A program made the position numbers and the translations under genes. Below, piece after piece: positions 30,853 to 39,722 of a DNA stretch of 40,733 nt. The stretch is taken from contig NZ_QTNQ01000036.1 of NCBI RefSeq assembly GCF_018424695.1, positions 1-40,733 of the forward strand, written 5' to 3'. The notes under the pieces were generated by a model. It had not been told where the DNA came from and did no database searches. It saw only the letters and a program-made list of their open reading frames with translations. Origin of the DNA: Vannielia litorea. Lineage in GTDB: Bacteria > Pseudomonadota > Alphaproteobacteria > Rhodobacterales > Rhodobacteraceae. Numbering within the stretch: position 1 is the stretch's first letter; each line of letters starts with the position of its first letter.

Positions 30853-31803
30853 TCAGCCCAGCGCGTAGACGGGGGTGAGGAGCGGCGTGCCGGCGAAATA
30901 GGCGGCGAGGTTGTCGACCACCAGCTGTGCCATTGCATCTCGCGTTTCGACGGTGCCGCTGGCGTGGTGCGGGTAGAGGGTGACGTTGGGCAGCGACGTC
31001 AGCGCCGGGTCGGGGTTGGGCTCGTTCCAATAAACGTCCAGCCCGGCGTTGCCCAGCTTGCCGTTGGAGAGGGCGTCGATGAGGGCCGGTTCATCAACCA
31101 CCGATCCGCGCGCCACGTTGATCAGGGTGCCGGCGGGGCCGAGCGCCTCCAGCACGGGGGCGTTGATCATGGCTTTGGTCACTTCGCCGCCGGGGACGAT
31201 CACCACAAGGATGTCGGACCAGGTGGCCAGCGAGAGAACATCGGCGAAATAGAGGTGGTCCACCGGCTTGCGGCTGCGCGCCGTATAGCCGATGTCGCAG
31301 CCAAGCGGGAGGAGCCGTGCGGCGATGGCTGAGCCGATGTTGCCCAACCCGACGATGCCCGCCCGTTTGCCGCGGATCGAGGACAGCAGGGGGTACATCC
31401 CCTTCCGGCCCCAGTCGCCGGACTGCACGTAGGCGTGCGCGGGCACCAGTTGGCGGCGCGCGGCGAGCGTCAGCATGAGCGCGGTGTCGGCCACGTCGTC
31501 GAGCAGGGCATCGGAAGAGTTGGTGAGCCAGATGCCACGGGCCCTCAACGCCGCGTCGTCGATCAGCTCGAAACCGGCGGAGGAGCAGGCGACGATCTTC
31601 AGCGCGGGCAGATGCTCGAGGTGCTCGCCGGTCAGCGCGGCATGGCCGTTGGTCACGACGGCCTCGCAGCGCGGCCCGAACTCGCGCAGGAAGGCGGGCT
31701 TGTCAGCGGCCTCGTCGTAACGGTGGAGCGTGTAGGCCTCTTCCAGCTGCGCCATCGCCTTGTCGCGAGCCGGGTACATCACGAGCACATCGCTTTTGGT
31801 CAT
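30853..31803 (-). CDS. D-2-hydroxyacid dehydrogenase (glyoxylate/hydroxypyruvate reductase type)
   Basis: A 316-residue NAD(P)-dependent dehydrogenase. The Rossmann motif GLGNIGSAIAARL is near residue 152, the catalytic Arg is in INVARGSVVDE, the Glu in WNEPNPDP and the His in PHHASGTVETRDAM. It reduces or oxidises a small 2-hydroxyacid such as glyoxylate or hydroxypyruvate; the exact substrate is unknown. Its start overlaps the stop of the ABC ATPase (ATGA). With the Ldh2 gene it gives the operon two unrelated hydroxyacid dehydrogenases. Confidence 0.92.
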   Translation of the reverse strand: MTKSDVLVMYPARDKAMAQLEEAYTLHRYDEAADKPAFLREFGPRCEAVVTNGHAALTGEHLEHLPALKIVACSSAGFELIDDAALRARGIWLTNSSDALLDDVADTALMLTLAARRQLVPAHAYVQSGDWGRKGMYPLLSSIRGKRAGIVGLGNIGSAIAARLLPLGCDIGYTARSRKPVDHLYFADVLSLATWSDILVVIVPGGEVTKAMINAPVLEALGPAGTLINVARGSVVDEPALIDALSNGKLGNAGLDVYWNEPNPDPALTSLPNVTLYPHHASGTVETRDAMAQLVVDNLAAYFAGTPLLTPVYALG

Positions 31804-33431
31804 GCCAGTTCCTCCTGCATCCGGCGCTTTGCACGGCGGCGCTCGGCCTGGACCTCGGGATCGGGATCGAGCGAGGCCGCCATCAAGTTGCGGGTGTAGT
31901 CCTTGCGGGGATTGTCGAAAATTTCGGCCACCGGCCCCTGCTCGACGATCCGGCCGCCCTGCATGACCACCACGCGATGCGCGAAGTCGCGCACCAGCGG
32001 CAGGTCATGGGCGATGAAGAGGTAGCTGAGGCCCATCTCCTGCTGGAGTTTCGTCAGCAGGTCGATGACCTGGCTCTGCACCGAGACGTCGAGCGCCGAG
32101 ACCGCCTCGTCACAGACGATGAGCTTCGGCTCCAGCGCTAGGGCGCGGGCAATCGCAATCCGTTGCCGCTGACCGCCGGAAAACTGGTGCGGGTAGCGGT
32201 GCATGTGGCCAGCCTCCAGGCCGACCTGCTCGAGCAACCCGCGCACCCGGTCCTTCCAGCGCGCTTTCGGCAGGATCTCGGGGTGGATCGCGAAGGCCTC
32301 GGACACGATGTCATAGACCGACATGCGCGGGTTGAGCGATTGCGTGGGGTCCTGAAACACCATCTGAATCTCGCGGCGGAGGGCGAAGAGCTCGCGCGCG
32401 TCAATCGTCACAAGGTCGCGGCCCTGGTAGAGCGCCTCGCCCGAGGTGGCGTCTTCCAGCCGCAGCAGGGTCTTGGCCAGGGTCGACTTGCCCGAGCCGC
32501 TTTCACCGACGATGGCCACCGTCTCGCCGGGCAGCACGGTGAGGCTGGCGCTTTCGAGGGCGACGAAGGCGCCGAAGTGCTTGGTCAGCCGGTTGATCTC
32601 CAGCATCGGCTTGATGCCGGTGTCGAGCGGCGCGGCCATCTCACCGCTGCCCGGCACCGCACCGATGAGCTTCTTGGTGTAAGGGTGCTTGGGCGAGCGG
32701 TAGACGTCCGCCGCGCTGCCGGCCTCAACGATCTGGCCGGAGTTCATCACCACCACCCGGTCGGCCACCTCGGCCACAACGCCGAGGTCGTGGGTGATGA
32801 GCAGAAGGCCCATGCCGGTCTCGGCCTGCAACTCCTCCAGCAGCGCGAGGATCTGCGCCTGCACGGTCACGTCGAGCGCCGTGGTGGGCTCATCGGCGAT
32901 GAGGATATCGGGCTTCAGCGCGAGCGCCATGGCGATCATGATCCGCTGTCGCTGGCCGCCGGAAAACTGGTGCGGGTAGCTGTCGATCTTGTTGCGGAAG
33001 TCGGGAATGCCGACGCGCTCCAGCAGCTCCATGCAGCGCGCCCTCGCCTGCTCCTTCGGCGTGTCGTGGGCGGTCAGCATCTCCTCGATCTGGAAGCCTA
33101 CGGTGTAGACCGGGTTGAGGTGGCTGAGCGGGTCCTGGAAGATCATCGCGATGCGTTTGCCGTTCAACTGCCGCCGCGCCTCGTCGGACATCTTCAGCAC
33201 GTCCTGCCCGCCGAACAGGATCTCGCCCGAGACGATCTCGCCCGGCGGGCAGTCGATCAGGTTCATGACCGCGCTGGCGGAGACGGATTTGCCGGAGCCG
33301 CTCTCGCCGAGGATCGCAAGGCACTCGCCCCGGTCGAGGTGCCAGCTCACGTCGCGCACGGCATGGACGACGCCGCGGGCGGTGTGAAAGTCGACCGTGA
33401 GGCCGCGAACTTCGAGAAGGTGCTCGGCCAT
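31800..33431 (-). CDS. Fused double ATPase of a peptide/nickel-type ABC importer
   Basis: A 543-residue protein with two complete ATPase domains, as in GsiA. Domain 1 has GESGSGKS near residue 42, [17 protein letters not shown] and [13 protein letters not shown]. Domain 2 has GESGSGKST near 315, [19 protein letters not shown] and [13 protein letters not shown]. Both include the Opp/Dpp family tail ([16 protein letters not shown] and [11 protein letters not shown]). It energises uptake through the two permeases encoded just upstream. Its start overlaps the DppC-type stop (TGATG). Confidence 0.95.
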   Translation of the reverse strand: MAEHLLEVRGLTVDFHTARGVVHAVRDVSWHLDRGECLAILGESGSGKSVSASAVMNLIDCPPGEIVSGEILFGGQDVLKMSDEARRQLNGKRIAMIFQDPLSHLNPVYTVGFQIEEMLTAHDTPKEQARARCMELLERVGIPDFRNKIDSYPHQFSGGQRQRIMIAMALALKPDILIADEPTTALDVTVQAQILALLEELQAETGMGLLLITHDLGVVAEVADRVVVMNSGQIVEAGSAADVYRSPKHPYTKKLIGAVPGSGEMAAPLDTGIKPMLEINRLTKHFGAFVALESASLTVLPGETVAIVGESGSGKSTLAKTLLRLEDATSGEALYQGRDLVTIDARELFALRREIQMVFQDPTQSLNPRMSVYDIVSEAFAIHPEILPKARWKDRVRGLLEQVGLEAGHMHRYPHQFSGGQRQRIAIARALALEPKLIVCDEAVSALDVSVQSQVIDLLTKLQQEMGLSYLFIAHDLPLVRDFAHRVVVMQGGRIVEQGPVAEIFDNPRKDYTRNLMAASLDPDPEVQAERRRAKRRMQEELA

Positions 33432-34345
33432 CACTTCTTCCTCGGGGTGTCGAGTCGCCAGCGCTGCACCGGGTCGAGCGCGGTGCGCATCCAGTTGCTG
33501 AGCAAGTTGAGCGACAGGGTGGTGAGGATGATCGCGAGGCCGGGCCAGAACGAGAGCCACCAGGCCGTGGTCAGGTAGGGCCGGCCCTGGCTGACCATCA
33601 GGCCCCAGGTGATCTCGGGCGGCTGGATGCCGATGCCGAGGAAGGAGAGCGAGCTTTCGGCGAGCATGACGAAGGCAAAATCCAGCGTGGCGATGGTGAC
33701 GAGCGTGGGGAACACCACCGGCAGGATGTGGCGGAAGACGATGCGCCGCGTCGAGGCGCCCATCACCTGCGCGGCCTGCACGAACATCCGTTCGCGCACC
33801 TCGAGCACCTCGGCCCGCGAGGTGCGCAGGTAGACCGGGATCCGGGTGATCGCCAGCACGACGATCAGGTTTCCGACCGAGGGGGCGAGCATGTAGAGCA
33901 CGATCACCGCGAGCAGGAGCGAGGGGAACGACATGATCACGTCAGCCAGCCGCATGATGACCTGGCTCGCCCACTTGGAGGAGTAGCCGGCGATCAGCCC
34001 CAGCGTGGTGCCGAGGATCATCGAGCAGATCACCGCGCCGGTCGCCACCATTAGCGTGTTCTGCGCCGCCACGATGATGCGCGCCAGCAGCGGACGGCCC
34101 AGCGCGTCGCCGCCGAGCCACATCACCCAGGGCTGCGAAAAATCGAACGGGGGAGAGTTACGGCCGCGCAGGTTCTGCTTGGTGGCAACACCCTCCAGCA
34201 GCGCTGGCCCGAAAACCGCGCAAAGGATCATCAACAGCAGGAAGAGTGCTGCGCAGAAGGCGAACTTGTCGCGCCAGAGCATCTTGAGGATGCTGATCCA
34301 GGCAGGCGGAGCGTCGGGAATGACGGGCTGTTCGGTGAGGGCCAT
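33431..34345 (-). CDS. Peptide/nickel-type ABC permease (DppC-like)
   Basis: A 304-residue inner-membrane permease. An N-terminal span (FAFCAALFLLLMILCAVFGP) and a periplasmic stretch with LGGDALGRPLLARI precede five spans typical of DppC. The EAA loop reads FVQAAQVMGASTRRIVFRHI. ESSLSFLGIGIQPPEITWG is the family C-terminal signature. It pairs with the DppB-like gene upstream, from which it is separated by 3 nt. Confidence 0.94.
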   Translation of the reverse strand: MALTEQPVIPDAPPAWISILKMLWRDKFAFCAALFLLLMILCAVFGPALLEGVATKQNLRGRNSPPFDFSQPWVMWLGGDALGRPLLARIIVAAQNTLMVATGAVICSMILGTTLGLIAGYSSKWASQVIMRLADVIMSFPSLLLAVIVLYMLAPSVGNLIVVLAITRIPVYLRTSRAEVLEVRERMFVQAAQVMGASTRRIVFRHILPVVFPTLVTIATLDFAFVMLAESSLSFLGIGIQPPEITWGLMVSQGRPYLTTAWWLSFWPGLAIILTTLSLNLLSNWMRTALDPVQRWRLDTPRKK

Positions 34346-34348
34346 GGC

Positions 34349-35263
34349 TCAGTACCGGATGCGCGGATCGAGCACCGCGTAGAGGATGTCGATCAGGATG
34401 TTCATGACGAAGATTGCAACAGCGGTGACGAAGATCGCGGCCAGCACCACGGTGAAATCCCGTTGCAGGATCGAGTCGATCATCAGCTTGCCGACGCCCG
34501 GGAAGCCGAAGATCGTTTCCACCACCACTGCGCCGTTCAGTAGGGCGGCCGCCTGGTCACCGATCACGGTGATGACCGGCAGCATGGCATTGCGCAGCGC
34601 GTGGACAAAGATGATGGGCCGGTTCTTCACCCCCTTCGCCCGCGCGGTCTTCACGTAGGCAGAGCTGAGCGCCGTGATCATCGAGCCGCGCACGATCTGC
34701 ACGATCAGGCCGAAGGGCCGGATGAAAAGCACGCCGATGGGCAGGATCCAGTGCCAGAGGGTGCCTGTGCCCGATGTTGGCACCCAGCCCAGGGTCACGG
34801 AGAACACCACGATGGCGACGATGGCGACCCAGAAATCAGGCGCGCTGGCGCCGATCAGTGAGAAGAAGGTCGCGATCCGGTCGAAGAAGCCGCCGACGTG
34901 GAAGGCCGCGAGCGAGCCCAGCACGATGGCCGAAACCGTGACCAGCGACATGGTGATGAGCGCGAGTTGCAGCGTCCACATGAAGGCACTCAGCACGGCG
35001 TCCAGCGCGGGTTCGGCCCGGCGGATCGACATTCCGAAGTCGAACTGCACGAGGTCGCCCATATAACGGAAGAACTGCACGTAGAGCGGATCGTTCAGCC
35101 CGTTGATCTCGCGAAAGCGCTCACGGCTCTCGAGCGAGGCATCGACGGGCAGGTAGAGATCGGTGGGATCGCCTGTCAGCCGCGACAGGAAGAACACCAG
35201 TATGATGAGGCCGACCAGCGAGATGGCGCTGGCGATGGCGCGCTTGCCAAGGAAGGAGTTCAT
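34349..35263 (-). CDS. Peptide/nickel-type ABC permease (DppB-like)
   Basis: A 304-residue inner-membrane permease that begins with the DppB-type first span (AISLVGLIILVFFLSRLTGDP). The EAA loop is YVKTARAKGVKNRPIIFVHALRNA (inside about residues 195-220), and VVETIFGFPGVGKLM is the conserved C-terminal segment. It follows the binding-protein gene after a hairpin-containing gap of 63 nt, which may let the binding protein be made in excess. Confidence 0.94.
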   Translation of the reverse strand: MNSFLGKRAIASAISLVGLIILVFFLSRLTGDPTDLYLPVDASLESRERFREINGLNDPLYVQFFRYMGDLVQFDFGMSIRRAEPALDAVLSAFMWTLQLALITMSLVTVSAIVLGSLAAFHVGGFFDRIATFFSLIGASAPDFWVAIVAIVVFSVTLGWVPTSGTGTLWHWILPIGVLFIRPFGLIVQIVRGSMITALSSAYVKTARAKGVKNRPIIFVHALRNAMLPVITVIGDQAAALLNGAVVVETIFGFPGVGKLMIDSILQRDFTVVLAAIFVTAVAIFVMNILIDILYAVLDPRIRY

Positions 35264-35290
35264 GTCGGCGCCCCGCGCGAAACCGTTGGC

Positions 35291-35318
35291 TCGGGGGCGG
35301 CGGGAGGGCCGCCCCCGA
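35291..35318 (-). terminator. Intercistronic stem-loop after the binding-protein gene
   Basis: TCGGGGGCGGC (35291-35301) pairs perfectly with GCCGCCCCCGA (35308-35318) around a 6-nt loop. It lies between the binding-protein stop and the DppB-like start. There is no T-tract on the transcribed strand, so it more likely stabilises the upstream mRNA or attenuates readthrough than fully terminates. Confidence 0.6.
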
Positions 35319-35326
35319 AGGTCGTG

Positions 35327-36829
35327 TTACTTGAACTTGATCTGCGACAGTTGCAGCTCGGAGTTCGTCTTGATGCTCGGCTCGAAATCAAGCCGCTCGT
35401 TCACGCGTGTGAAGCCCACCATGTGCCACAGGAAGACATCCGCCACGAGGTCGTTGAAGACATAGGCGAAGGTGTCCTTCCAGAGGCTCTCGCGCTCATC
35501 ACCGGTGGCCGCCGTGGCCTCTGCGATCATCCCGTCGAGCTTGGTATCGGTCACACCCGACTGCACGCCCTCGGACGCATACTTGTTGAACATCGAGAAG
35601 ACCGGGTCACCGTTGGCGTTGTCATGCATGGCTTCCACTACGATCGGGCCCCCGCTCTCGGCGAAGGGCTTGGAGTAATACTCGTTCCACTCCGCCGTCT
35701 CAACCATCTGCAACTTGATGTTGAGCCCGGCCTCCTGCCACATCGAGGTCAGCGCCTCCATCGTCTCGGTGACGTTGGCAAAGTTCTCGAGCCGGCCGAT
35801 CACGGTAATCTCTGCATCAACCGGCACACCATCGGCAGCCGCCGCGGCGAGCAACTCCTTGGCCTTCTCCAGATCGTAGGAATAGGGCGTCAGATCGTGG
35901 TTGTATCCAATCGTGGAAGGCGGGGTCATGCCGGTGGCGAGCAAGGTTCCATCGGCGAGGATGGTGCCCACGAATGCCTCCTTGTCGACCGCGTAGTTCA
36001 TCGCCTGCCGGACCCGCACGTCATCGAGCGGCGCTGTGTTGAGGTCGAGCCGCATGTAGACGGTCTCGGAGTTCGGATAGCTGTAATCGGTCTCCGGGTT
36101 GGTCGCATCCTGGAGCGCGATGTTGGGCGCAATGTCGGCCTCGCCTGCGGCAACCATCGCCGCGCGTACGGCGCTTTCGGAGCGGAACACATAGGTCGCG
36201 CTCTTCACCGTGGGCGCCTCGCCCCAGTAGTCATCCCGCGCGCTCAGCTTGATATATTCGCCGCGGGCGTACTCGTCGAAGCTGTAGGGGCCGGTGCCTA
36301 CGGGCTGATCCACGAAGGCGTCGGCATTGGCCTCCGACGGCAGCACGGCAAGGGTCGACATCAGCAGCGGCAGGATCGGCTGCGGCGGATTGCTCGTGAT
36401 CTCGACGGTCAGATCGTCGACGATGTTCGTGGTCAGCTCCATGCCACCGTAATACTTGGCGCCGGTCTCGCAGACGAACTTGTCGGACTTGTTGCGCTCC
36501 AGCGAGAACACCACGTCGGCGGCATCGAACGTGGAGCCGTCGGAGAACGTGACGCCATCGCGCAGGGTGAAGGACCAGGTGCCGTTGCCCTTGTCTTCCC
36601 AGGCGGTCGCAAGGCGCGGCTGTAGGCCCTCGCCGGGCACCAGCTCGGTCAGGGTTTCGGACACGTTCTGCAGGATCACGCGGCCGATGTTCGACTTCGC
36701 GGCCATGCAGGGCTCTACGTTCTCCAGCTCCTCCGAGAGAACGACGGTGACAGCGTCTTGCGCATAGGCTTGCCCGGCAATGGTGCTGGCAAGCAGTGCC
36801 GCGAAAGTGCGACCGATCTTAAAAGGCAT
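35327..36829 (-). CDS. Periplasmic solute-binding protein, family 5 (dipeptide/nickel type)
   Basis: A 500-residue extracytoplasmic binding protein. The signal peptide MPFKIGRTFAALLASTIAG ends QAYA, with probable cleavage before QDAVTVV. LRDGVTFSDGSTFDAADVVF and PVGTGPYSFDEY are SBP_bac_5 signatures. The family binds peptides, nickel, opines or glycosides, so the ligand cannot be read from sequence. The two hydroxyacid dehydrogenases in the same operon hint at a hydroxyacid-containing substrate. The start at 36829 has GGGAGGA upstream. It is the first gene of the operon. Confidence 0.93.
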   Translation of the reverse strand: MPFKIGRTFAALLASTIAGQAYAQDAVTVVLSEELENVEPCMAAKSNIGRVILQNVSETLTELVPGEGLQPRLATAWEDKGNGTWSFTLRDGVTFSDGSTFDAADVVFSLERNKSDKFVCETGAKYYGGMELTTNIVDDLTVEITSNPPQPILPLLMSTLAVLPSEANADAFVDQPVGTGPYSFDEYARGEYIKLSARDDYWGEAPTVKSATYVFRSESAVRAAMVAAGEADIAPNIALQDATNPETDYSYPNSETVYMRLDLNTAPLDDVRVRQAMNYAVDKEAFVGTILADGTLLATGMTPPSTIGYNHDLTPYSYDLEKAKELLAAAAADGVPVDAEITVIGRLENFANVTETMEALTSMWQEAGLNIKLQMVETAEWNEYYSKPFAESGGPIVVEAMHDNANGDPVFSMFNKYASEGVQSGVTDTKLDGMIAEATAATGDERESLWKDTFAYVFNDLVADVFLWHMVGFTRVNERLDFEPSIKTNSELQLSQIKFK

Positions 36830-37020
36830 GGTTTCCTCCCATTTCAAGCCTCCGGCAATCGCGCCGCGACTGCCCCCGATCCCGTGCCGGCCGCAGCCGA
36901 CACGTGTTGAATCCATGGAAGGATACCTGGGGAGTTGGTTAAGTATATTCCATTCTTGGATTGAAACGATCCATAACTTGTATCATTGTGGCGCATCGAA
37001 AGCGATGCGGAACGCGTCTC
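36830..37020. promoter_or_regulatory. Divergent promoter region with LysR-type dyad
   Basis: The region between the binding-protein operon and the LysR gene contains TGGAT-N7-ATCCA (36957-36973), a dyad of the size bound by LysR-type regulators, next to the AT-rich stretch GGTTAAGTATATTCC (36938-36952). It is a good candidate for LysR control of the operon and autoregulation. Confidence 0.55.
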
Positions 37021-37962
37021 ATGTCCAAGGGATCATTCGAGCTTCACCAGTTGCGCTGCTTCGTGGCCGTGGCCGAGGAACTGAACTTTCGCCGTGCCGC
37101 CGCCCGGCTGAACATGACCCAGCCGCCGCTCTCACGGCAGATCATGCTGCTGGAAGATCGAATCGGGCTGACCCTGCTCGAGCGCAGCAACCGGTCGGTG
37201 CGGCTGACGCCGGCGGGCACCAGCTTTCTGGCCAGCGCCATCGACCTGCTGCAACGCGCCGAGTACGCAGTGCTCTCCGCACGCCAGGCCGCGCGTGGCG
37301 AGGTGGGGACGGTGGCGATGGGTTTCGTGCCGTCGGCTGCGCTGGAGTTCGTGCCGCGCATCGTGACCGCCCTGCGCGAACAGATGCCCGGCATACGCTT
37401 CGACCCGATCGAGATGATGAGCTATGAGATCGTCGAGGCGATGCACTCCGGCCGGCTCGACTTCGGCCTGACGCGCACCACCGGGCGCAACCGCGAAATC
37501 GAGAGCATCCAGGTGGTGCGCGAGCCCTTCGTGCTGGCCCTGCCCGGGGGGCACCGGCTGCACGAACCGGCGCGGGTGAGCGCAGCCGATCTTGACGGCG
37601 AGGCGTTCATCGGCTTCTCGGCAGAACGCGGCGGCTTTCTGCGCGAGACCCATCGCGCGCTCTTCGCCACCGCGGGCATCGCGCCGCGCATCGTGCAGGA
37701 GGTGAGCCAGACCCAGACCATCGTGGCGCTCGTCAACGCGGGCCTCGGCGTTGCGCTGGTCCCGCGCTCGGCCTCCGCCATGCAGATGCAGAACGTGAGC
37801 TTTCGATCTATCGAGATCCCGCCCGAGTTCACCTCGTCGCTCTACCTCAATCTCGCGCCGAACCGCAGTACGCCCATGCACGACCGCCTGCGCCGGACGA
37901 TCCTCGAAGCCTTCGACACGCCGGACCCCAAGGCACGGCGGGCCGCCGTCAGGTTTGACTGA
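37021..37962 (+). CDS. LysR-family transcriptional regulator
   Basis: A 313-residue regulator. The N-terminal winged HTH is FELHQLRCFVAVAEELNFRR with RLNMTQPPLSRQI, and the C-terminal half is a periplasmic-binding-protein-like effector domain (GTVAMGFVPSAALEFVP). It resembles the BenM/CatR-like aromatic or carboxylate regulators in general form. Its divergent position implies control of the importer operon. The start at 37021 (MSKGSFELHQL) is chosen over 36961, which would place the dyad inside the gene. Its 3' end overlaps the convergent DMT gene by 14 bp. Confidence 0.9.
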   Translation: MSKGSFELHQLRCFVAVAEELNFRRAAARLNMTQPPLSRQIMLLEDRIGLTLLERSNRSVRLTPAGTSFLASAIDLLQRAEYAVLSARQAARGEVGTVAMGFVPSAALEFVPRIVTALREQMPGIRFDPIEMMSYEIVEAMHSGRLDFGLTRTTGRNREIESIQVVREPFVLALPGGHRLHEPARVSAADLDGEAFIGFSAERGGFLRETHRALFATAGIAPRIVQEVSQTQTIVALVNAGLGVALVPRSASAMQMQNVSFRSIEIPPEFTSSLYLNLAPNRSTPMHDRLRRTILEAFDTPDPKARRAAVRFD

Positions 37963-38854
37963 TCACTCGGCGCCCGGCGCTGCGGGCCATCAGCAGCGTG
38001 GCGAGGAAGATCACCGTTCCCCCGATCAAGGTCGATGCCGTGACCGGCTGGGAAAACAGCAGCCACCCCAGCAACGCAACGAACGGGAGGCGCAGGAAAT
38101 CGAACGGCGCGATCAGCGAGGCCTCGGCCAGCGAGAAGGCCTTGGTGGCCAGCATCATGTTGAATGCGCCCATCACCCCCTGAAGCGCCAGAAAGCCCCA
38201 TGCCGCAGGCGACGGGTTGGACCAGACCAAGAGCGCCGGCACCGCGGCGATCGGCACCATCAGGATCAGGTTCCAGGCCACAAGCGTCTCGGTGCTGTCC
38301 GTCGCAGACATGTCCTTCAGGAGCAGCTGGATCACCGCCGTAAGCAGGGCCCCCGCGAGCGCAAACCACAGACCGGGCGGTAGCTCACCCGCCTGCCCGG
38401 GCCTGACGACGATCAGAACACCGACAAATCCGATTGCCATTGCGATCAGGCGCGCCCGGCGCGGCTGCTCTCCGAGCAGGAGCCAGGCACCTAGGAAGAC
38501 GAAGATCGGCGAGGTGAAGGCGATCGCCGTCACGTCGGCCAGCGGCGCCGAGGCGAAGGCGTAGAAGAAGGCGATGAGCGACGCCAGCTTCAGGGCGGCG
38601 CGCACGAAATGCCGCGCGCGGTAGTGCGTTGCGAGCATGGAGCGCCGGCGCAGGATCCACGGCAGCACCGCGAGCAGGCCGAAGCCGGCACGGGTGAAGC
38701 CCATGATGAACGGGTGAACCTCGGGCGAGAGCAGGCGAACAATGACGGAATCGATCGCCATGATTGCTGAGACGACCATCATGTAGAAGGCGCCGAGATA
38801 GGCGGCCCGGTCGCTGCCTTGGACTCCAGGATCGGTTTTCAGGGCTGACCTCAT
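37949..38854 (-). CDS. DMT-superfamily (EamA) transporter
   Basis: A 301-residue membrane protein with about ten spans in two EamA repeats. Signatures include FTRAGFGLLAVLPWILRRR in the first half, FAFASAPLADVTAIAFTSP-type residues, and KAFSLAEASLIAPFDFLRLP in the second. Such proteins usually export metabolites or amino acids; the substrate is unknown. The start at 38854 (MRSALKTDPGVQGSDRAAYL) is chosen because the upstream 33 in-frame codons are not transporter-like. Confidence 0.88.
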   Translation of the reverse strand: MRSALKTDPGVQGSDRAAYLGAFYMMVVSAIMAIDSVIVRLLSPEVHPFIMGFTRAGFGLLAVLPWILRRRSMLATHYRARHFVRAALKLASLIAFFYAFASAPLADVTAIAFTSPIFVFLGAWLLLGEQPRRARLIAMAIGFVGVLIVVRPGQAGELPPGLWFALAGALLTAVIQLLLKDMSATDSTETLVAWNLILMVPIAAVPALLVWSNPSPAAWGFLALQGVMGAFNMMLATKAFSLAEASLIAPFDFLRLPFVALLGWLLFSQPVTASTLIGGTVIFLATLLMARSAGRRVISQT

Positions 38855-39155
38855 CTCCGCGCGCAAGACGCTGCTGTGATTCCGCGCAGCCTGTTTCAGT
38901 TTTCGCGCGGTGTCAAAGCCGTCATCGTCCTGACAGCGCGACGAGCTTCGCACTTGGCCTTCTGAATGCCCATGGTGGTTGGCGGAAGCGGGGTTCGGGA
39001 CGATCGACTGAGTGGAGCTAATTCGGGACGGCGGCGATCAGTTCATCCTGCGGGCGGACACCGGCCGTTCGCTGCCCTCGGCACAGACGCCTGCTTTGGG
39101 CCGAAGATAGACCTAACACCATTGCTCTCCACGATTCATCGCTATTTTTATTGCT
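38855..39155. other. Intergenic region upstream of the DMT gene
   Basis: No supported gene. The left part should contain the promoter of the DMT transporter. A short AT-rich section at 39141-39160 (GCTATTTTTATTGCTTTAAA) lies at the end of the resolvase fragment and may mark the boundary of inserted DNA. Confidence 0.4.
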
Positions 39156-39720
39156 TTAAATCCGCGTCAGCAGCCCCCTCACATTCGACACCTGCCACCG
39201 CCCGCCCCGCCGGGTGAGGATGCCCCGCGCATTGAGCTGCGCGGCAATCGCCCGGAGCGACACATGCCCCTCCGCCCGGATCGCAGCGACCACCTCCGCC
39301 AGTCCCGCCGCAAACTCGTCCGCATTGCGAGAGACCGCTGCTCGAAGCGCCGCACCGCCCTCCCCTGCCCGCCTGAGGGCCGCGGCGCCGTTGGGGTTGC
39401 CCAGCTTCACGCCGCGGGCCTTAGCGGCCGCCAGAGCCTCTTTCGTGCGGCGGGAGATCGCCTCGCGTTCCTGCTGAGCAACCAGCGCCATGATGCCCAC
39501 GGTCAGGTCGTTGGCTTCGGGCATGTCGACGGCGAGGAAGCGGACGCCGCTGTCGCGCAGCGTGAGCAGGAAGGCGGCGTTGCGGGAGAGGCGGTCGAGC
39601 TTGGCGATCACGAGGGTAGCGCCGGTAAGCCGGGCGAGGGTCAGCGCCTGGTCCAGTTCCGGCCTGTCGTTGCGCTTGCCGCTCTCGATCTCGGTGAAGC
39701 GGGCGATGAGCGGGAAGTCC
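39156..39720 (-). pseudogene. Serine resolvase/invertase, 5'-truncated
   Basis: The C-terminal two thirds of a resolvase-family serine recombinase: FTEIESGKRNDRPELDQAL, then IAKLDRLSRNAAF, GIMALVAQQEREAISRRTKE and AAAKARGVKLGNPNG, ending in a recombinase HTH region with WQVSNVRGLLTRI. The first 45 or so residues, including the catalytic Ser in the usual Y-x-R-V-S-T motif, are missing. Upstream codons to 40250 are antisense to an unrelated gene. The break is at about 39720. No activity is expected. Confidence 0.85.
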
Positions 39721-39722
39721 GG

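Noticed and set aside
39264..39722. Treating the plus-strand frame from 39264 as the true start of the hypothetical protein
   Set aside because: This part is antisense to the resolvase fragment. Protein-like sequence for the hypothetical gene begins only after about 39723.
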